A stretch of DNA of 64,000 nucleotides from Pseudaeromonas sp041441555 (GCA_041441555.1 JASDSW010000039.1:14574-78573); one strand, 5' to 3'. Numbered from the stretch's first letter, positions 26,207 to 34,871 are shown. Numbers and translations: made by a program. Notes: generated by a model from the letters alone, not told the origin.

Positions 26207-26845
26207 TTAACGAGTGCCGAAGACGACGATGGTTTTGCCGTGGGCGGAGATCAGGTTCTGATCTTCGAGCATCTTCAGGATGCGACCCACGGTTTCGCGG
26301 GAGCAGCCGACGATCTGGCCAATCTCCTGACGGGTGATCTTGATCTGCATGCCATCCGGGTGAGTCATGGCATCCGGCTGGTGGGCCAGATTCAGCAGGG
26401 TCTGAGCGATCCGACCGGTCACGTCGAGGAAGGCCAGGTTGCCGACCTTCTGACTGGTGGTTTGCAGACGACGAGCCATCTGGGAGGAGAGGCGCACCAG
26501 AATTTCCGGATTGACCTGGATCAGTTGACGGAATTTCTTGTAGGAAATCTCGGCGACTTCGCAAGGGCTCTTGGCGCGGACCCAAGCGGTACGGGTCGGG
26601 TTCTCGCTCTCTTCAAACAGCCCCAGCTCACCGATGAAATCACCCTGGTTCAGGTAGGAAAGGATCATCTCCTTGCCCTCTTCATCCTTGATCAACACGG
26701 CCACCGACCCCTTGACGATGAAGTAGAGGGTCTCAGCCTTTTCACCGGCGTGGATCAGGGTGCTCTTGGCTGGGTACTTGTGAATGTGGCAATGAGACAG
26801 GAACCATTCCTGAGTCGGATCAGTTTGCGGTTTGCCAATAACCAT
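26207..26845 (-). CDS. crp: cAMP receptor protein
   Basis: Global transcription regulator of 212 aa. The cyclic-nucleotide domain contains the phosphate-binding segment GELGLFEESENPTRTAWVRAK, with GE and RT contacts to cAMP, and a long dimerisation helix near residues 112-135. The helix-turn-helix is ITRQEIGQIVGCSRETVGRIL, with the E. coli recognition residues R, E and R. It is nearly the E. coli length (210 aa). A CRP-like site lies about 320 bases upstream. Confidence 0.98.
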   Translation of the reverse strand: MVIGKPQTDPTQEWFLSHCHIHKYPAKSTLIHAGEKAETLYFIVKGSVAVLIKDEEGKEMILSYLNQGDFIGELGLFEESENPTRTAWVRAKSPCEVAEISYKKFRQLIQVNPEILVRLSSQMARRLQTTSQKVGNLAFLDVTGRIAQTLLNLAHQPDAMTHPDGMQIKITRQEIGQIVGCSRETVGRILKMLEDQNLISAHGKTIVVFGTR

Positions 26846-27058
26846 TGTTAGTCCTCTTGGTTACTCAGACCCAGTCGTTCATTTCCTGGGTTTTATCCTT
26901 AGAATCGGTGACCTAGCATACGGGGCATCAGCCCCAAATGGCAAGATTCCCTTGCCCGGGTCACGGGTATTCGACGTTAGCCGATACGACCACGCGATAC
27001 ATCCTTGTCGCGGACATGCGGCTGTGGCTGATGCGTTTTGGGCCGACGTCAACGCCAA

Positions 27059-27078
27059 GGCTGGAGGTGACTCCAGCC
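27059..27078. promoter_or_regulatory. Perfect hairpin in the crp upstream region
   Basis: GGCTGGAG and CTCCAGCC are 8-bp arms around a 4-base loop, about 215 bases before the crp start. No T tract follows on either strand, so it is not an ordinary terminator. Confidence 0.45.
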
Positions 27079-27160
27079 CGAGGTATAGTCAGCATCATAC
27101 GCATGCCCAGAAGGAAACAGAAAGGGTATGCCGGGCTCGACGAGTTTCTCGCTATGAGGT

Positions 27161-27176
27161 TGTGATCCTGATCACT
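27161..27176. promoter_or_regulatory. Candidate CRP binding site
   Basis: TGTGA-TCCTGA-TCACT differs from the consensus TGTGA-N6-TCACA at one base. It is centred about 323 bases before crp, downstream of yheU. This is consistent with crp autoregulation. Confidence 0.6.
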
Positions 27177-27245
27177 GGCATAGTTCGCAAAATAACCACT
27201 CCTGGTCTACCGGATTCAATCGAAAAATAGGTGCCAGCTAAGGGG

Positions 27246-27479
27246 TTATTCCTCGGGTGGCGCATGGCGCAGTGCCTCCCGGGGCATGATGTTGACGGTT
27301 TCGTGCAGCTCACTAAAGACGATCACGGCCTCACCGCGCTGCAGTTGCCGGTGCACGGCGGCGACCTTGTTGCGGAGGGAGACCTCCTCGGCGCCATAGT
27401 CGGTGCCCTCACGCAACACGAAGTGCTCGATGAGGTTGTTCAGGGTTTCTCGCTCGATTTCTTGCCAGGGGATCAACAC
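27246..27479 (-). CDS. yheU: YheU family (UPF0270) protein
   Basis: Small cytoplasmic protein of 77 aa and unknown function. MLIPWQEIERETLNNLIE and the later VLREGTDYG and SELHETVNIMPRE segments match the YheU family. The start is GTG at 27479, which gives the conserved MLIPW N-terminus. It lies upstream of crp on the same strand, and a MocR-type regulator ends 23 bases before it. Confidence 0.9.
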   Translation of the reverse strand: MLIPWQEIERETLNNLIEHFVLREGTDYGAEEVSLRNKVAAVHRQLQRGEAVIVFSELHETVNIMPREALRHAPPEE

Positions 27480-27502
27480 GGTCGACGGGGCTCCATCCAG
27501 GG

Positions 27503-28888
27503 TTACAAAAAGTGCTGGCCAGGACCGGAACTCTCCAGCAGCTGGCGCAGCGTGAGCAGGGCCTGCTCCAGCGACTGTTCATCCAGCGGATGGCTGATGG
27601 AGAGGCGGACTGCCTGGGGGGCAGGGAAGTGGCCGGCCGCGAAGAGCTCGGCCCCGGCAAGGCCGACGCCGGCGGCTTCGCTGGCCTGGATGAACGCCGC
27701 CGCACGCCAGTGGGCGGGGAGCTCCAGCCAGGCGTGCATGCTGCCCTCCTGGTAGTGCAGCGCAAAGTGTCCCAGGTGGTGACGCAGCCTTTGGGCGCGC
27801 CGGGCGAGCTGCCGGCGTTGTTCATCGAGCAGTCGATCGGCATCGCCGTTGGCCATCCAGCGACAAGCCAGCTCGACCAGCAGGGGGCTGATCATCCAGC
27901 TGGCGCCGCGGATTGCCTGGCTGGCCGCTGTCTGCAGCGCGGCAGGAACCAGCATGTAGCCAATGCGCAGTCCGGCGCTGGTCCCCTTGGAGAAGCTGCC
28001 CAGGTAGATCACCCGCTCGGGCGCCAGGTTGACGAGGGCGGGCGGGCGCTGCTGGGGCAGCAGGCCGTGGACATCATCCTCAATGACCCAGAGCTGATAG
28101 CGCTCGCAGATCGCCAGAATGGCCTGGCGACGCTCAAGGCTCATGATGGCGGTGGTCGGATTCTGCAGCGTCGGGATCAGATACAGAGCTCGGTAAACCC
28201 CGCTCTGGCAGGCTTTCTCCAGGGCGTCGGGGAGCAGGCCTTCGGCATCCATGGCCAGCCCCTTCAACTGCAGGCGCAACGGTTGACTCAGGGTGTTGAG
28301 CCCTGGATAGGTCAGCCCTTCGCACAGCAGGGTTTCGCCACTGAGCCCCAGGCTCAGCAGGCTCAGCAGCAGGCCGTTTTGTGCGCCGTAGTTGAACAAC
28401 AGCCGCTGCGGCTCGGCCTGGATCCCATGTTGAACCAACCAGTCACTGGCGCGTTGGCGCTGTGAGAGGCCCCCTTCGGCACAGTCATACTCCATCAGGG
28501 CATTGATCTGGCCGGGCTCCTGCATCAAGGCCTGCATGGTCTGCATGAAGGGCTCGGTGCGATCGACGGCCACCGGCAGGTTCTGCCATAACTCGATGCG
28601 CTCGGGATTGGGTTGGCGGATGTGCCAGGCGCGAGCCTGGTGACCTTGTTGGTCGCGGACATAGGTTCCGGAGCCGACCCGCCCCTGCAACAGCCCCTGG
28701 TGTTCGGCTTCGCTGTAGGCGCGGGTGACGGTCCCCACCGTCACCCCCAGTCGATCCGCCAAGGCGCGATGGGTCGGCAGGCGTTGACCGGCGGGCAGGT
28801 GGCCATTGCCGATATCCTCACGGATGGCGTCCAGCAGTTGGCGATAGAGGGGGCCGTGGCCACTGAGCTGCGGAGTCCAGATTGTCAT
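27503..28888 (-). CDS. MocR-type GntR/aminotransferase-fold transcriptional regulator (second copy)
   Basis: A 461-aa regulator with an N-terminal winged helix (LPTHRALADRLGVTVGTVTRAYSEAE) and an aminotransferase-like domain. VIEDDVHGLL carries the Asp for the cofactor ring, and YLGSFSKGTSAGLRIGYM holds the PLP-lysine candidate (SK). The ATG at 28888 is preferred over 28912 because it gives the usual short N-terminus, and an inverted repeat covers it. It is divergent from a LysE-family exporter, the probable target; the exported compound is unknown. It is clearly paralogous to the regulator at 22981-24351. Confidence 0.9.
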   Translation of the reverse strand: MTIWTPQLSGHGPLYRQLLDAIREDIGNGHLPAGQRLPTHRALADRLGVTVGTVTRAYSEAEHQGLLQGRVGSGTYVRDQQGHQARAWHIRQPNPERIELWQNLPVAVDRTEPFMQTMQALMQEPGQINALMEYDCAEGGLSQRQRASDWLVQHGIQAEPQRLLFNYGAQNGLLLSLLSLGLSGETLLCEGLTYPGLNTLSQPLRLQLKGLAMDAEGLLPDALEKACQSGVYRALYLIPTLQNPTTAIMSLERRQAILAICERYQLWVIEDDVHGLLPQQRPPALVNLAPERVIYLGSFSKGTSAGLRIGYMLVPAALQTAASQAIRGASWMISPLLVELACRWMANGDADRLLDEQRRQLARRAQRLRHHLGHFALHYQEGSMHAWLELPAHWRAAAFIQASEAAGVGLAGAELFAAGHFPAPQAVRLSISHPLDEQSLEQALLTLRQLLESSGPGQHFL

Positions 28889-28897
28889 GGTGACAAT
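28881..28897. promoter_or_regulatory. Inverted repeat over the second MocR start codon
   Basis: ATTGTCA-TGG-TGACAAT is a perfect 7-bp inverted repeat. It contains the start codon at 28888-28886. A further half-like copy, ATTGTCGCCAT, occurs at 28915-28925. It is a candidate autoregulatory operator. Confidence 0.5.
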
Positions 28898-28977
28898 AAA
28901 CCTGCTGATCATTAATTGTCGCCATATTACCGTGATTTTGTGCCGTAAAACAGCACGAATTGTGAACTTCTCTCTTT

Positions 28978-28991
28978 TTGTATCGATACAA
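28978..28991. promoter_or_regulatory. Palindrome on the lysE-side promoter
   Basis: TTGTATCGATACAA is a perfect 14-bp palindrome. It overlaps TACAAT (28987-28992), a good -10 box for the exporter gene starting at 29034. Confidence 0.45.
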
Positions 28992-29033
28992 TTTGCATCC
29001 GGATGCGTTTCCCTTCGTCAAGGAGACGCTGTT

Positions 29034-29645
29034 ATGGCGACTGAATGGTTACTCCCCCTGGCAGGTTTTGCCTGGGTGACCTGTATTACCCCTGGACCGA
29101 ACAATGTGTTGCTCACTGCGTCCGGGGCTCGTTTTGGTTTTCGCCGCACACTCCCTCATGTGCTGGGGATCTCGGCTGGTATGGGGTTGATGCTGATGCT
29201 GGTGGCCATGGGGCTCGGTGCCCTGTTTCAACAGTGGCCGCTGTTGCAGACCCTGCTGCGGGTGTTGGGCTCCGGTTACCTGCTGTGGCTGGCGCTCCTG
29301 ATTGCCCGGGCGGCGCCTCTGAATTCGGCGCCGGCGCCGGGCGGTGCCGAGAGGCAGACCCCCTGGGCCATCTATCAGGCGGTCTTGTTTCAATTCATCA
29401 ATCCCAAGGCCTGGTTGATGTCTATCTCGGCGATCGGCAGCTTCACCCTGCTCGGCGAGCAGTACTGGTCGTCGGTGGCGCTGCTGGTGGTCATCTTCTG
29501 CCTGATCTGCCTGAAAACCTGTCTGCTGTGGGCCCAGTTTGGCGTGCAGGTGGCTCGTTGGCTGCGTACCCCGCAGGCTTGGCGGCGCTTTAACCTCGCC
29601 ATGGGCTTGCTAACGGCGGCCTGTGTCGTGATGATATGGCGTTAA
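29034..29645 (+). CDS. LysE/RhtB-family amino acid exporter
   Basis: Inner-membrane exporter of 203 aa with about six hydrophobic segments. The family signature CITPGPNNVLL is at about residues 17-27, and QFINPKAWLM marks the fourth segment. An AAGGAG ribosome site precedes the ATG at 29034. The gene is divergent from a MocR-type regulator and followed on the same strand by a paralogue. The substrate cannot be read from sequence. Confidence 0.9.
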   Translation: MATEWLLPLAGFAWVTCITPGPNNVLLTASGARFGFRRTLPHVLGISAGMGLMLMLVAMGLGALFQQWPLLQTLLRVLGSGYLLWLALLIARAAPLNSAPAPGGAERQTPWAIYQAVLFQFINPKAWLMSISAIGSFTLLGEQYWSSVALLVVIFCLICLKTCLLWAQFGVQVARWLRTPQAWRRFNLAMGLLTAACVVMIWR

Positions 29646-29766
29646 CGGGCGGCTCATCGATAGGATCCGCTGCAACTCATTTTGTTTGGCTCACGGATCT
29701 GCTCGTGCCGCGCCTCCGGCCGCGATGAGCGTCCTGTCGATATGTCGATAAATAGAAGGGAGCTTG

Positions 29767-30360
29767 ATGGATTTATCCTGGTTTTTACCCCTGTTGGGAT
29801 TTGCTCTCATCACCTGCGGGACGCCGGGTCCCAACAACATGTTGCTGACCGCCGCGGGGGCCAATCTGGGGTTTCGGGCCAGCCTCTCGACCCTGGTGGC
29901 CGTGGTCAGTGGGTTGAACCTCATCATGCTGGCGACGGCACTGGGGCTCGGGGTGATCTTTGCCGCACAACCCTGGCTCCATCAGGGGCTGCGCATCGTC
30001 GGCAGCGGTTATCTGCTCTGGCTGGCCTGGAAGCTGGCTCGTGCCGACGAGCCGGGCGAACGCCATGTCTCCGAGATGCCGCGCTGGTATCAGGCGGCCT
30101 TCTTGCAGCTGCTCAATCCCAAGGGGTGGTTCATGGCGCTGTCGGCCATCGGTGGTTTCACCCTGGCGGAGCCCGGCTATTGGCCCTCGGCCGTCACCGT
30201 GTTGCTGACTTTCTTTGCCATGGGGATCCTCACCGGTGGCTGTTGGGTGCTGTTCGGTGCCCAGATCCGTCGCCTGATCCGCACCAAGCAGGGGTGGCAA
30301 CGATTCAATCTGTGCATGGGGGCGATGACCGCCGGCTGCGTGGCCATGGTCTGGTGGTGA
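29767..30360 (+). CDS. LysE/RhtB-family amino acid exporter (tandem paralogue)
   Basis: A 197-aa membrane exporter closely similar to the preceding gene, with CGTPGPNNMLLTAAGANLGFR and QLLNPKGWFMA in the same places. A tandem duplication with divergence is likely. The ATG at 29767 follows AAGGGAG. The 121-base gap after the first copy holds no obvious terminator, so co-transcription is possible. Confidence 0.9.
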   Translation: MDLSWFLPLLGFALITCGTPGPNNMLLTAAGANLGFRASLSTLVAVVSGLNLIMLATALGLGVIFAAQPWLHQGLRIVGSGYLLWLAWKLARADEPGERHVSEMPRWYQAAFLQLLNPKGWFMALSAIGGFTLAEPGYWPSAVTVLLTFFAMGILTGGCWVLFGAQIRRLIRTKQGWQRFNLCMGAMTAGCVAMVWW

Positions 30361-30466
30361 GCCGCTGCCGGGATGGGAGCGAGCGCGGTCTGATTGTTTA
30401 GTGTTTACGGCAAATGGGTGTAGAATCTGCGCCGATTTTTCGCCCACTCCTGATAAGACGACTGTA

Positions 30467-31606
30467 ATGACTCAATCGCAACACGACGCCGATCTTTTTG
30501 CCGAGATCCGCCCCTACCATGATGACGAAGTTCCTGCCGCGTTGGCGCGCCTGATGACCGATGAGGCGCTGCTGGCGGCCATCGCCCATTTCCGTTTCCC
30601 GTCGCTCTCCCGTTGGCTGGGCTGGTTGCTCAAACCCCTGATCCGCTCGGCATTGCAACGCCGTTGGGCCAAGGTGCGCACGGTGCGCGATGTGCAGATG
30701 GAAGTGGCTCACTTCATGGAGAGCATGATTGCCTCGACCACCGAAGGGGTGACCTACTCCGGGCTTGAACAGCTCGATTCCCAGAAGGGCTACCTGTTCA
30801 TCTCCAACCACAGAGACATCGCCATGGACCCGGCATTCGTCAATTGGGGTTTGTACAAGTGTGGCCTGGAGACGGTGCGCATCGCCATCGGCGATAATCT
30901 GTTGCGCAAGCCCTGCGCCACCGAGCTGATGCGTCTGAACAAGAGCTTCATCGTGAAACGTTCGGTCAAGGGACCGCGAGAGATGATGAAGGCCTTCAAC
31001 GAGTTGTCCGCCTATATTGCCCATTCACTCGGCGATGGCCACTCCATCTGGATTGCCCAGAAAGAGGGGCGGGCCAAGGATGGGGATGACAAGACGGATC
31101 CGGCGATCCTCAAGATGTTCTACATGGCGGGCAAGCAGCAGAAGCGCGGCTTTGCCGAGTACATGCAGAGCCTGAATATTGTCCCGGTGGCCATCTCTTA
31201 CGAATTCGATCCGGGCGATGAGGCCAAGGCGCGCGAGCTGGTGGAACGGGCCCAGAGCGGCAGCTATGAGAAGGGCGAGTTCGAGGATATCGACAGCATC
31301 GTCGCGGGGATCGTGGGCTTCAAGGGGCGGGTGCATATCAGCCTGGGTAAACCCCTGAGTGGCGATTATGACTCCCCGGAAGAGCTGGCTCAGGCCATCG
31401 ACCAGGCGATCCATAGTCAATACCGTCTGTTCCCGAGCAATCTGCTGGCCGCGGGGCAAGCAGATGGCGTGACGGCCGAGGAGCGGCAGCGTTTTGAAGC
31501 TCGCCTGGCTTTGATGCCGAGCGAATTGCGTGAGACGGTGCGAGCCATGTATGCCAAACCGGTGGAAAACCGGGCGGCCTGCGTGGCGACCATGGCCGAT
31601 GCCTGA
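30467..31606 (+). CDS. Glycerolipid acyltransferase-family protein
   Basis: A 379-aa protein of the PlsB/PlsC acyltransferase superfamily. The catalytic HX4D motif is clear in SNHRDIAMDP (about residue 106). A second block, FIVKRSVKGPREMMKA, fits the phosphate-binding region, and IWIAQKEGRAKDGDD resembles block III. It is longer than ordinary PlsC (about 245 aa) and much shorter than PlsB (about 800 aa). The acceptor lipid is not known. No signal peptide is seen; membrane association is expected. Confidence 0.8.
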   Translation: MTQSQHDADLFAEIRPYHDDEVPAALARLMTDEALLAAIAHFRFPSLSRWLGWLLKPLIRSALQRRWAKVRTVRDVQMEVAHFMESMIASTTEGVTYSGLEQLDSQKGYLFISNHRDIAMDPAFVNWGLYKCGLETVRIAIGDNLLRKPCATELMRLNKSFIVKRSVKGPREMMKAFNELSAYIAHSLGDGHSIWIAQKEGRAKDGDDKTDPAILKMFYMAGKQQKRGFAEYMQSLNIVPVAISYEFDPGDEAKARELVERAQSGSYEKGEFEDIDSIVAGIVGFKGRVHISLGKPLSGDYDSPEELAQAIDQAIHSQYRLFPSNLLAAGQADGVTAEERQRFEARLALMPSELRETVRAMYAKPVENRAACVATMADA

Positions 31607-31614
31607 AGCGGCGA

Positions 31615-31644
31615 GTGAGGCGCTGGAGTAAGCCGGCGCCTCAC
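31615..31644. other. Hairpin after the acyltransferase gene
   Basis: GTGAGGCGC and GCGCCTCAC form a perfect 9-bp stem with a 12-base loop, eight bases after the stop codon. No T tract follows; it may be a weak terminator or a 3'-end stabiliser. Confidence 0.45.
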
Positions 31645-31715
31645 GCCGAGATTTCCCCTGTGATTCCCCCAACTCACTCATTTGAGTCAGCCGAGTCAAT
31701 ATCAGAAAACGCGCC

Positions 31716-31763
31716 AATAAAAAGGGTTCATCGCGTCTCCCCCGGAGATGTCGCGACGAACCC
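31716..31763 (-). terminator. Terminator after the tsx-like gene
   Basis: On the minus strand, GGGTTCGTCGCG and CGCGATGAACCC form a 12-position stem with one mismatch. An inner ATCTCC/GGAGA pairing lies within it, and TTTTTATT follows. Confidence 0.8.
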
Positions 31764-31813
31764 CAACGGATGCCCGTTCGGTGGCACCGGTCTGTTCTTC
31801 TCGGCCGGGCCCC

Positions 31814-32620
31814 TTAGAACTTGTAGGTGACGTCGAAGTAGTGACCGAAGCCTGTGGTCTTCAGATCGTAAACCCCGTTTTGCAGGCCATAGATGTCGTT
31901 GAAGTACTTCAGGCCGTAACCGACGGCGTAGCGATCGGAGTGCCAGTAGATGCCGTGGAAGAAGCCGGTGCCATCGGTGGAGCTGTCTTTGGCGTCGAAC
32001 AGATAGTCCAGATAGCCCTGATAGGCGATAAAGCTGCCATTGCCGAAGGTGTAAACCGGTTTGAACCAGTTCATCGAGTACTGATAGCCGTTCCAGCCGG
32101 TGGTGGCCCCTTCCTGCACGTGGCGCGCATAGAGGTTCATGCCGACCTTGCCAAACCAGGGCACCTGCACGTCGCTGCCCAGACCAATCATGGATTCAAA
32201 CAAGCCATCCGGTCCGCCGACGCTGTTCAGGTTGGCGATGTAGAGCTCCTGTACCGGGCCGAACGAGAGATCCTTGCCGGTCAGGGCATCCAGCGACAGA
32301 CGCGGGGCGAACTTCATGTAAAGGTTGTCGCCCTCGTGCTTGTCGTCACGACCGGAGTTGAAGATGTCAAACGCATCGACATAGCCATACAGGTCGAACA
32401 GACCGGAGCGGCCGCCGAATTCCATCTCCAGATAGGTGTCGTTATAGCCGCCTTCCGATTTTTTGTAGGGCATCTGATCGATGGTGTGCATGACGTTGAA
32501 CTGCATCCACTTGAAGTCATTCTTGTGGATGTTGCCGTCGCCGTAATCAGCGGCCGAAGCGGGTACCATCGCAGCGGCCACCAGGCTCACTGCCAGCAGG
32601 GATAGGTTGAATTTAGTCAT
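31814..32620 (-). CDS. tsx: Nucleoside-specific outer-membrane channel, Tsx/OmpK family
   Basis: Outer-membrane beta-barrel of 268 aa that admits nucleosides. A signal peptide is evident (cleavage after ASA, then ADYGDGNIHKNDFKWMQ, a family-typical N-terminus). Alternating aromatic strands follow, and the protein ends in Phe (YFDVTYKF), the outer-membrane insertion signal. MEFGGRSGLFDLYGYVDAF is a conserved block. Nucleoside use is inferred from the family; OmpK of vibrios belongs here too. It is divergent from ampG. Confidence 0.88.
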   Translation of the reverse strand: MTKFNLSLLAVSLVAAAMVPASAADYGDGNIHKNDFKWMQFNVMHTIDQMPYKKSEGGYNDTYLEMEFGGRSGLFDLYGYVDAFDIFNSGRDDKHEGDNLYMKFAPRLSLDALTGKDLSFGPVQELYIANLNSVGGPDGLFESMIGLGSDVQVPWFGKVGMNLYARHVQEGATTGWNGYQYSMNWFKPVYTFGNGSFIAYQGYLDYLFDAKDSSTDGTGFFHGIYWHSDRYAVGYGLKYFNDIYGLQNGVYDLKTTGFGHYFDVTYKF

Positions 32621-32969
32621 CTTGTCTCTCTCGTCTCGTGAAGAGTTCTTGTTGATTCCGTAGCACGCATCAGGTCCACCGTGAGCGCGGCCGCATTCTA
32701 GGGGCCGAGGGCTCTCCTGAGAAGGTGAAAATCGCAGGATTAGCCAGGGGACGATGAAATTCTGACATTATTAATCGGCGGCGCGGGAGTGCTTGATTGA
32801 TTTGACTATTAAATAAACGTTTTCCAACACACTTTGCTAAAGATGAAGTTGCGCGCTCGGATCCTCGGCAGTGATGGCGATCACGACCACGCGGATCACG
32901 GCGCTGGCTGGCATGGGGAGGGCGCATGGGGTAAGGTAGGCGCCATTTCTCGTCAATCCGAATGCCTTC
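32621..32969. other. 349-base intergenic region between the tsx-like gene and ampG
   Basis: No gene is evident. The middle (about 32740-32835) is AT-richer than its surroundings and probably holds the tsx-side promoter. I could not identify a confident CRP or CytR site by eye. Confidence 0.4.
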
Positions 32970-34229
32970 ATGAGTGATAAAACCTGGACCGAGCTGCTCT
33001 TCTCGCGCCGCATGTTGATCTGTGTCTTTACCGGCTTCAGCTCGGGGTTGCCTCTGTATCTGCTGCTCAACCTGGTGCCGGCCTGGCTCAAGACCGAAGG
33101 GGTGGACATCAAGGCCATCGGTTTCTTCTCCCTGATCCAGTTTCCCTACACCTGGAAGTTTGTCTGGGCGCCGCTGCTGGATCGATTCCCGATCCTCAAG
33201 CTCGGACGGCGGCGAGGCTGGATGCTGGTGACGCAACTGGGCCTGCTGGTGGTGATCGCCAGCTTCGGCTTTTTTGCGCCGGAGCGTCAGCTGTGGTCGA
33301 TTGCAGCGCTGGCGGTGGCGGTGGCCATCTTCAGCGCCAGCCAGGACATAGTGCTGGATGCCTTTCGCCGCGAGATCCTCGATGACGAGGTACTGGGGCT
33401 GGGCAATTCCGTTCATGTCAACGCCTACCGCATCGCCGGTCTGGTGCCCGGCTCCATCTCGCTGATCCTGGCGGATCACCTGGCCTGGAGTCAGGTCTTC
33501 ATGATCACGGCGCTGTTTATGCTGCCCGGGGTGGTGTTAACCCTGCTGGTGCGCGAGCCGCAGCGGGCCTCGGCGCCCAAGAGCCTGCGCGAGGCGGTCA
33601 TCGAGCCGTTTCACGAGTTCATCACCCGCCAGGGATGGAAGAGCGCCCTGCTGATCCTGGCGTTTATCTTCTTCTACAAACTCGGGGATAGCATGGCGAC
33701 GGCGCTGATCACCCCCTTCTACCTGGATGTGGGTTTCACCAAGACCCAGATCGGCATCATCGCCAAGAATGTTGGCCTGTGGGCCAGTGTGGGGGGCGGC
33801 CTGCTCGGTGGCCTGTGGATGATCAAGCTGGGAATCAATCGGGCGTTGTGGCTGTTTGGTGTGGTGCAGCTGGTGTCGATCCTCGGCTTTGTCTGGCTGA
33901 CCGGCACTGGTCCGGATTTATGGGCGCTGGGGCTGGTGATCGGTTTCGAGGCCCTGGGGGTCGGTCTGGGGACGGCGGCCTTCACCGCGTTCATCGCCCG
34001 TACCACGGATCCGCGCTATACCGCGACCCAGTTTGCCCTCTTCACCTCGCTGGCGGCGGTGCCGCGCACCTTCTTCAATGCCAGCACCGGCTATCTGGTG
34101 GAGCAGTTTGGCTGGAGTAGTTTCTTCTGGCTCTGTACGGCGCTGGCCATCCCCGGAATGCTGCTGCTGTTGAAGGTGGCGCCGTGGCGCGAAGGGGAGG
34201 CGGAGGCGCCCGAGCCCAAGGTTTCGTGA
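32970..34229 (+). CDS. ampG: AmpG-family muropeptide permease
   Basis: Major-facilitator transporter of 419 aa with about 12 membrane segments that imports GlcNAc-anhydroMurNAc peptides for cell-wall recycling and, in species with inducible AmpC, for beta-lactamase induction. Family blocks include FSSGLPLYLL, QFPYTWKFVWAPLLDR and SASQDIVLDAFRREIL near residue 130. The ATG at 32970 gives the usual short cytoplasmic N-terminus. It is separated by a bidirectional terminator from the opposing ppiA. Confidence 0.92.
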   Translation: MSDKTWTELLFSRRMLICVFTGFSSGLPLYLLLNLVPAWLKTEGVDIKAIGFFSLIQFPYTWKFVWAPLLDRFPILKLGRRRGWMLVTQLGLLVVIASFGFFAPERQLWSIAALAVAVAIFSASQDIVLDAFRREILDDEVLGLGNSVHVNAYRIAGLVPGSISLILADHLAWSQVFMITALFMLPGVVLTLLVREPQRASAPKSLREAVIEPFHEFITRQGWKSALLILAFIFFYKLGDSMATALITPFYLDVGFTKTQIGIIAKNVGLWASVGGGLLGGLWMIKLGINRALWLFGVVQLVSILGFVWLTGTGPDLWALGLVIGFEALGVGLGTAAFTAFIARTTDPRYTATQFALFTSLAAVPRTFFNASTGYLVEQFGWSSFFWLCTALAIPGMLLLLKVAPWREGEAEAPEPKVS

Positions 34230-34253
34230 GCGCAGCACTTGCCTGTCATTCAT

Positions 34254-34281
34254 AAAAAAACCCGCCAATCGGCGGGTTTTT
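34254..34281. terminator. Bidirectional terminator between ampG and ppiA
   Basis: CCCGCC-AATC-GGCGGG is flanked by seven A on the left and five T on the right, so it can serve both convergent transcripts. Confidence 0.92.
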
Positions 34282-34295
34282 GCTGTGCGCTGGCG

Positions 34296-34871
34296 TTACT
34301 TCTGCAGCGTCACTCGCTTGATGAAGATGGGTTCGACCGGCACGTCGCTGGCGCCGAGGCGCGGCTCGTCGCCGGTGGGCTGCTGGGCGATCTGATCCAG
34401 TACTTCCATCCCCTTGACCACGGTGCCAAACACCGTGTAACCCGCCCCCATGCCGGCATCCAACGACAGGTTATCCTGCAGGTTGAAATAGAACTGACGG
34501 GTGGCACTGTCTGGATCCTGGGTGCGCGCCATGGCGATGGTGCCGCGGCGGTTGGAAAGGCCATCGCGGGACTCGTTGACCACGGGAGCCCGGGTCGCCA
34601 GCTGCTGGAAGTTGGCATCGTAGCCACCCCCCTGGACGACAAAGCCCGGGATCACCCGATGAAACAGCGAGCCGTCGTAGCTGCCGTCTTTTACGTAGCT
34701 CAGGAAGTTGGCGACGGTTTGCGGCGCCTTGCGGTTATCCAGCGCAATGGTCAGGGTGCCATAGCTGGTCTCCATGACCACGGTGGGCTGGGTGGTGGGT
34801 GCGACGGTGGCCGGAGTCGCGGCATGAGCGAACATCGGCAGCAGGGCCAGGGCGAGCATCCAGTGTTTCAT
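34296..34871 (-). CDS. ppiA: Periplasmic cyclophilin-type peptidyl-prolyl isomerase
   Basis: A 191-aa cyclophilin with a signal peptide (cleavage near AHA). Active-site segments FHRVIPGFVVQGGGY and TIAMARTQDPDSATRQFYFNL (split across about residues 75-130) are typical. It catalyses proline cis-trans isomerisation of exported proteins. The start shares one base with the yajG stop, and it is last in the rlmG-yajG-ppiA run. Confidence 0.93.
   Translation of the reverse strand: MKHWMLALALLPMFAHAATPATVAPTTQPTVVMETSYGTLTIALDNRKAPQTVANFLSYVKDGSYDGSLFHRVIPGFVVQGGGYDANFQQLATRAPVVNESRDGLSNRRGTIAMARTQDPDSATRQFYFNLQDNLSLDAGMGAGYTVFGTVVKGMEVLDQIAQQPTGDEPRLGASDVPVEPIFIKRVTLQK

Larger units (their letters stand above)
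26846..27245. other. 400-base intergenic region upstream of crp
   Basis: No convincing gene is seen on either strand. The region holds the crp promoter and leader: a GGCTGGAG/CTCCAGCC hairpin (27059-27078) and a near-perfect CRP site (27161-27176). Its length and structure suggest a long 5' leader or a divergent regulatory transcript. Confidence 0.6.

Noticed and set aside
26832..27230. A 132-codon plus-strand open frame in the crp upstream region
   Set aside because: It starts inside crp, spans the CRP site and hairpin, has no ribosome site and shows no protein-like pattern.
31615..31644. Hairpin after the acyltransferase as a standard Rho-independent terminator
   Set aside because: The stem is perfect but no T tract follows, so it was kept only as a structured element.
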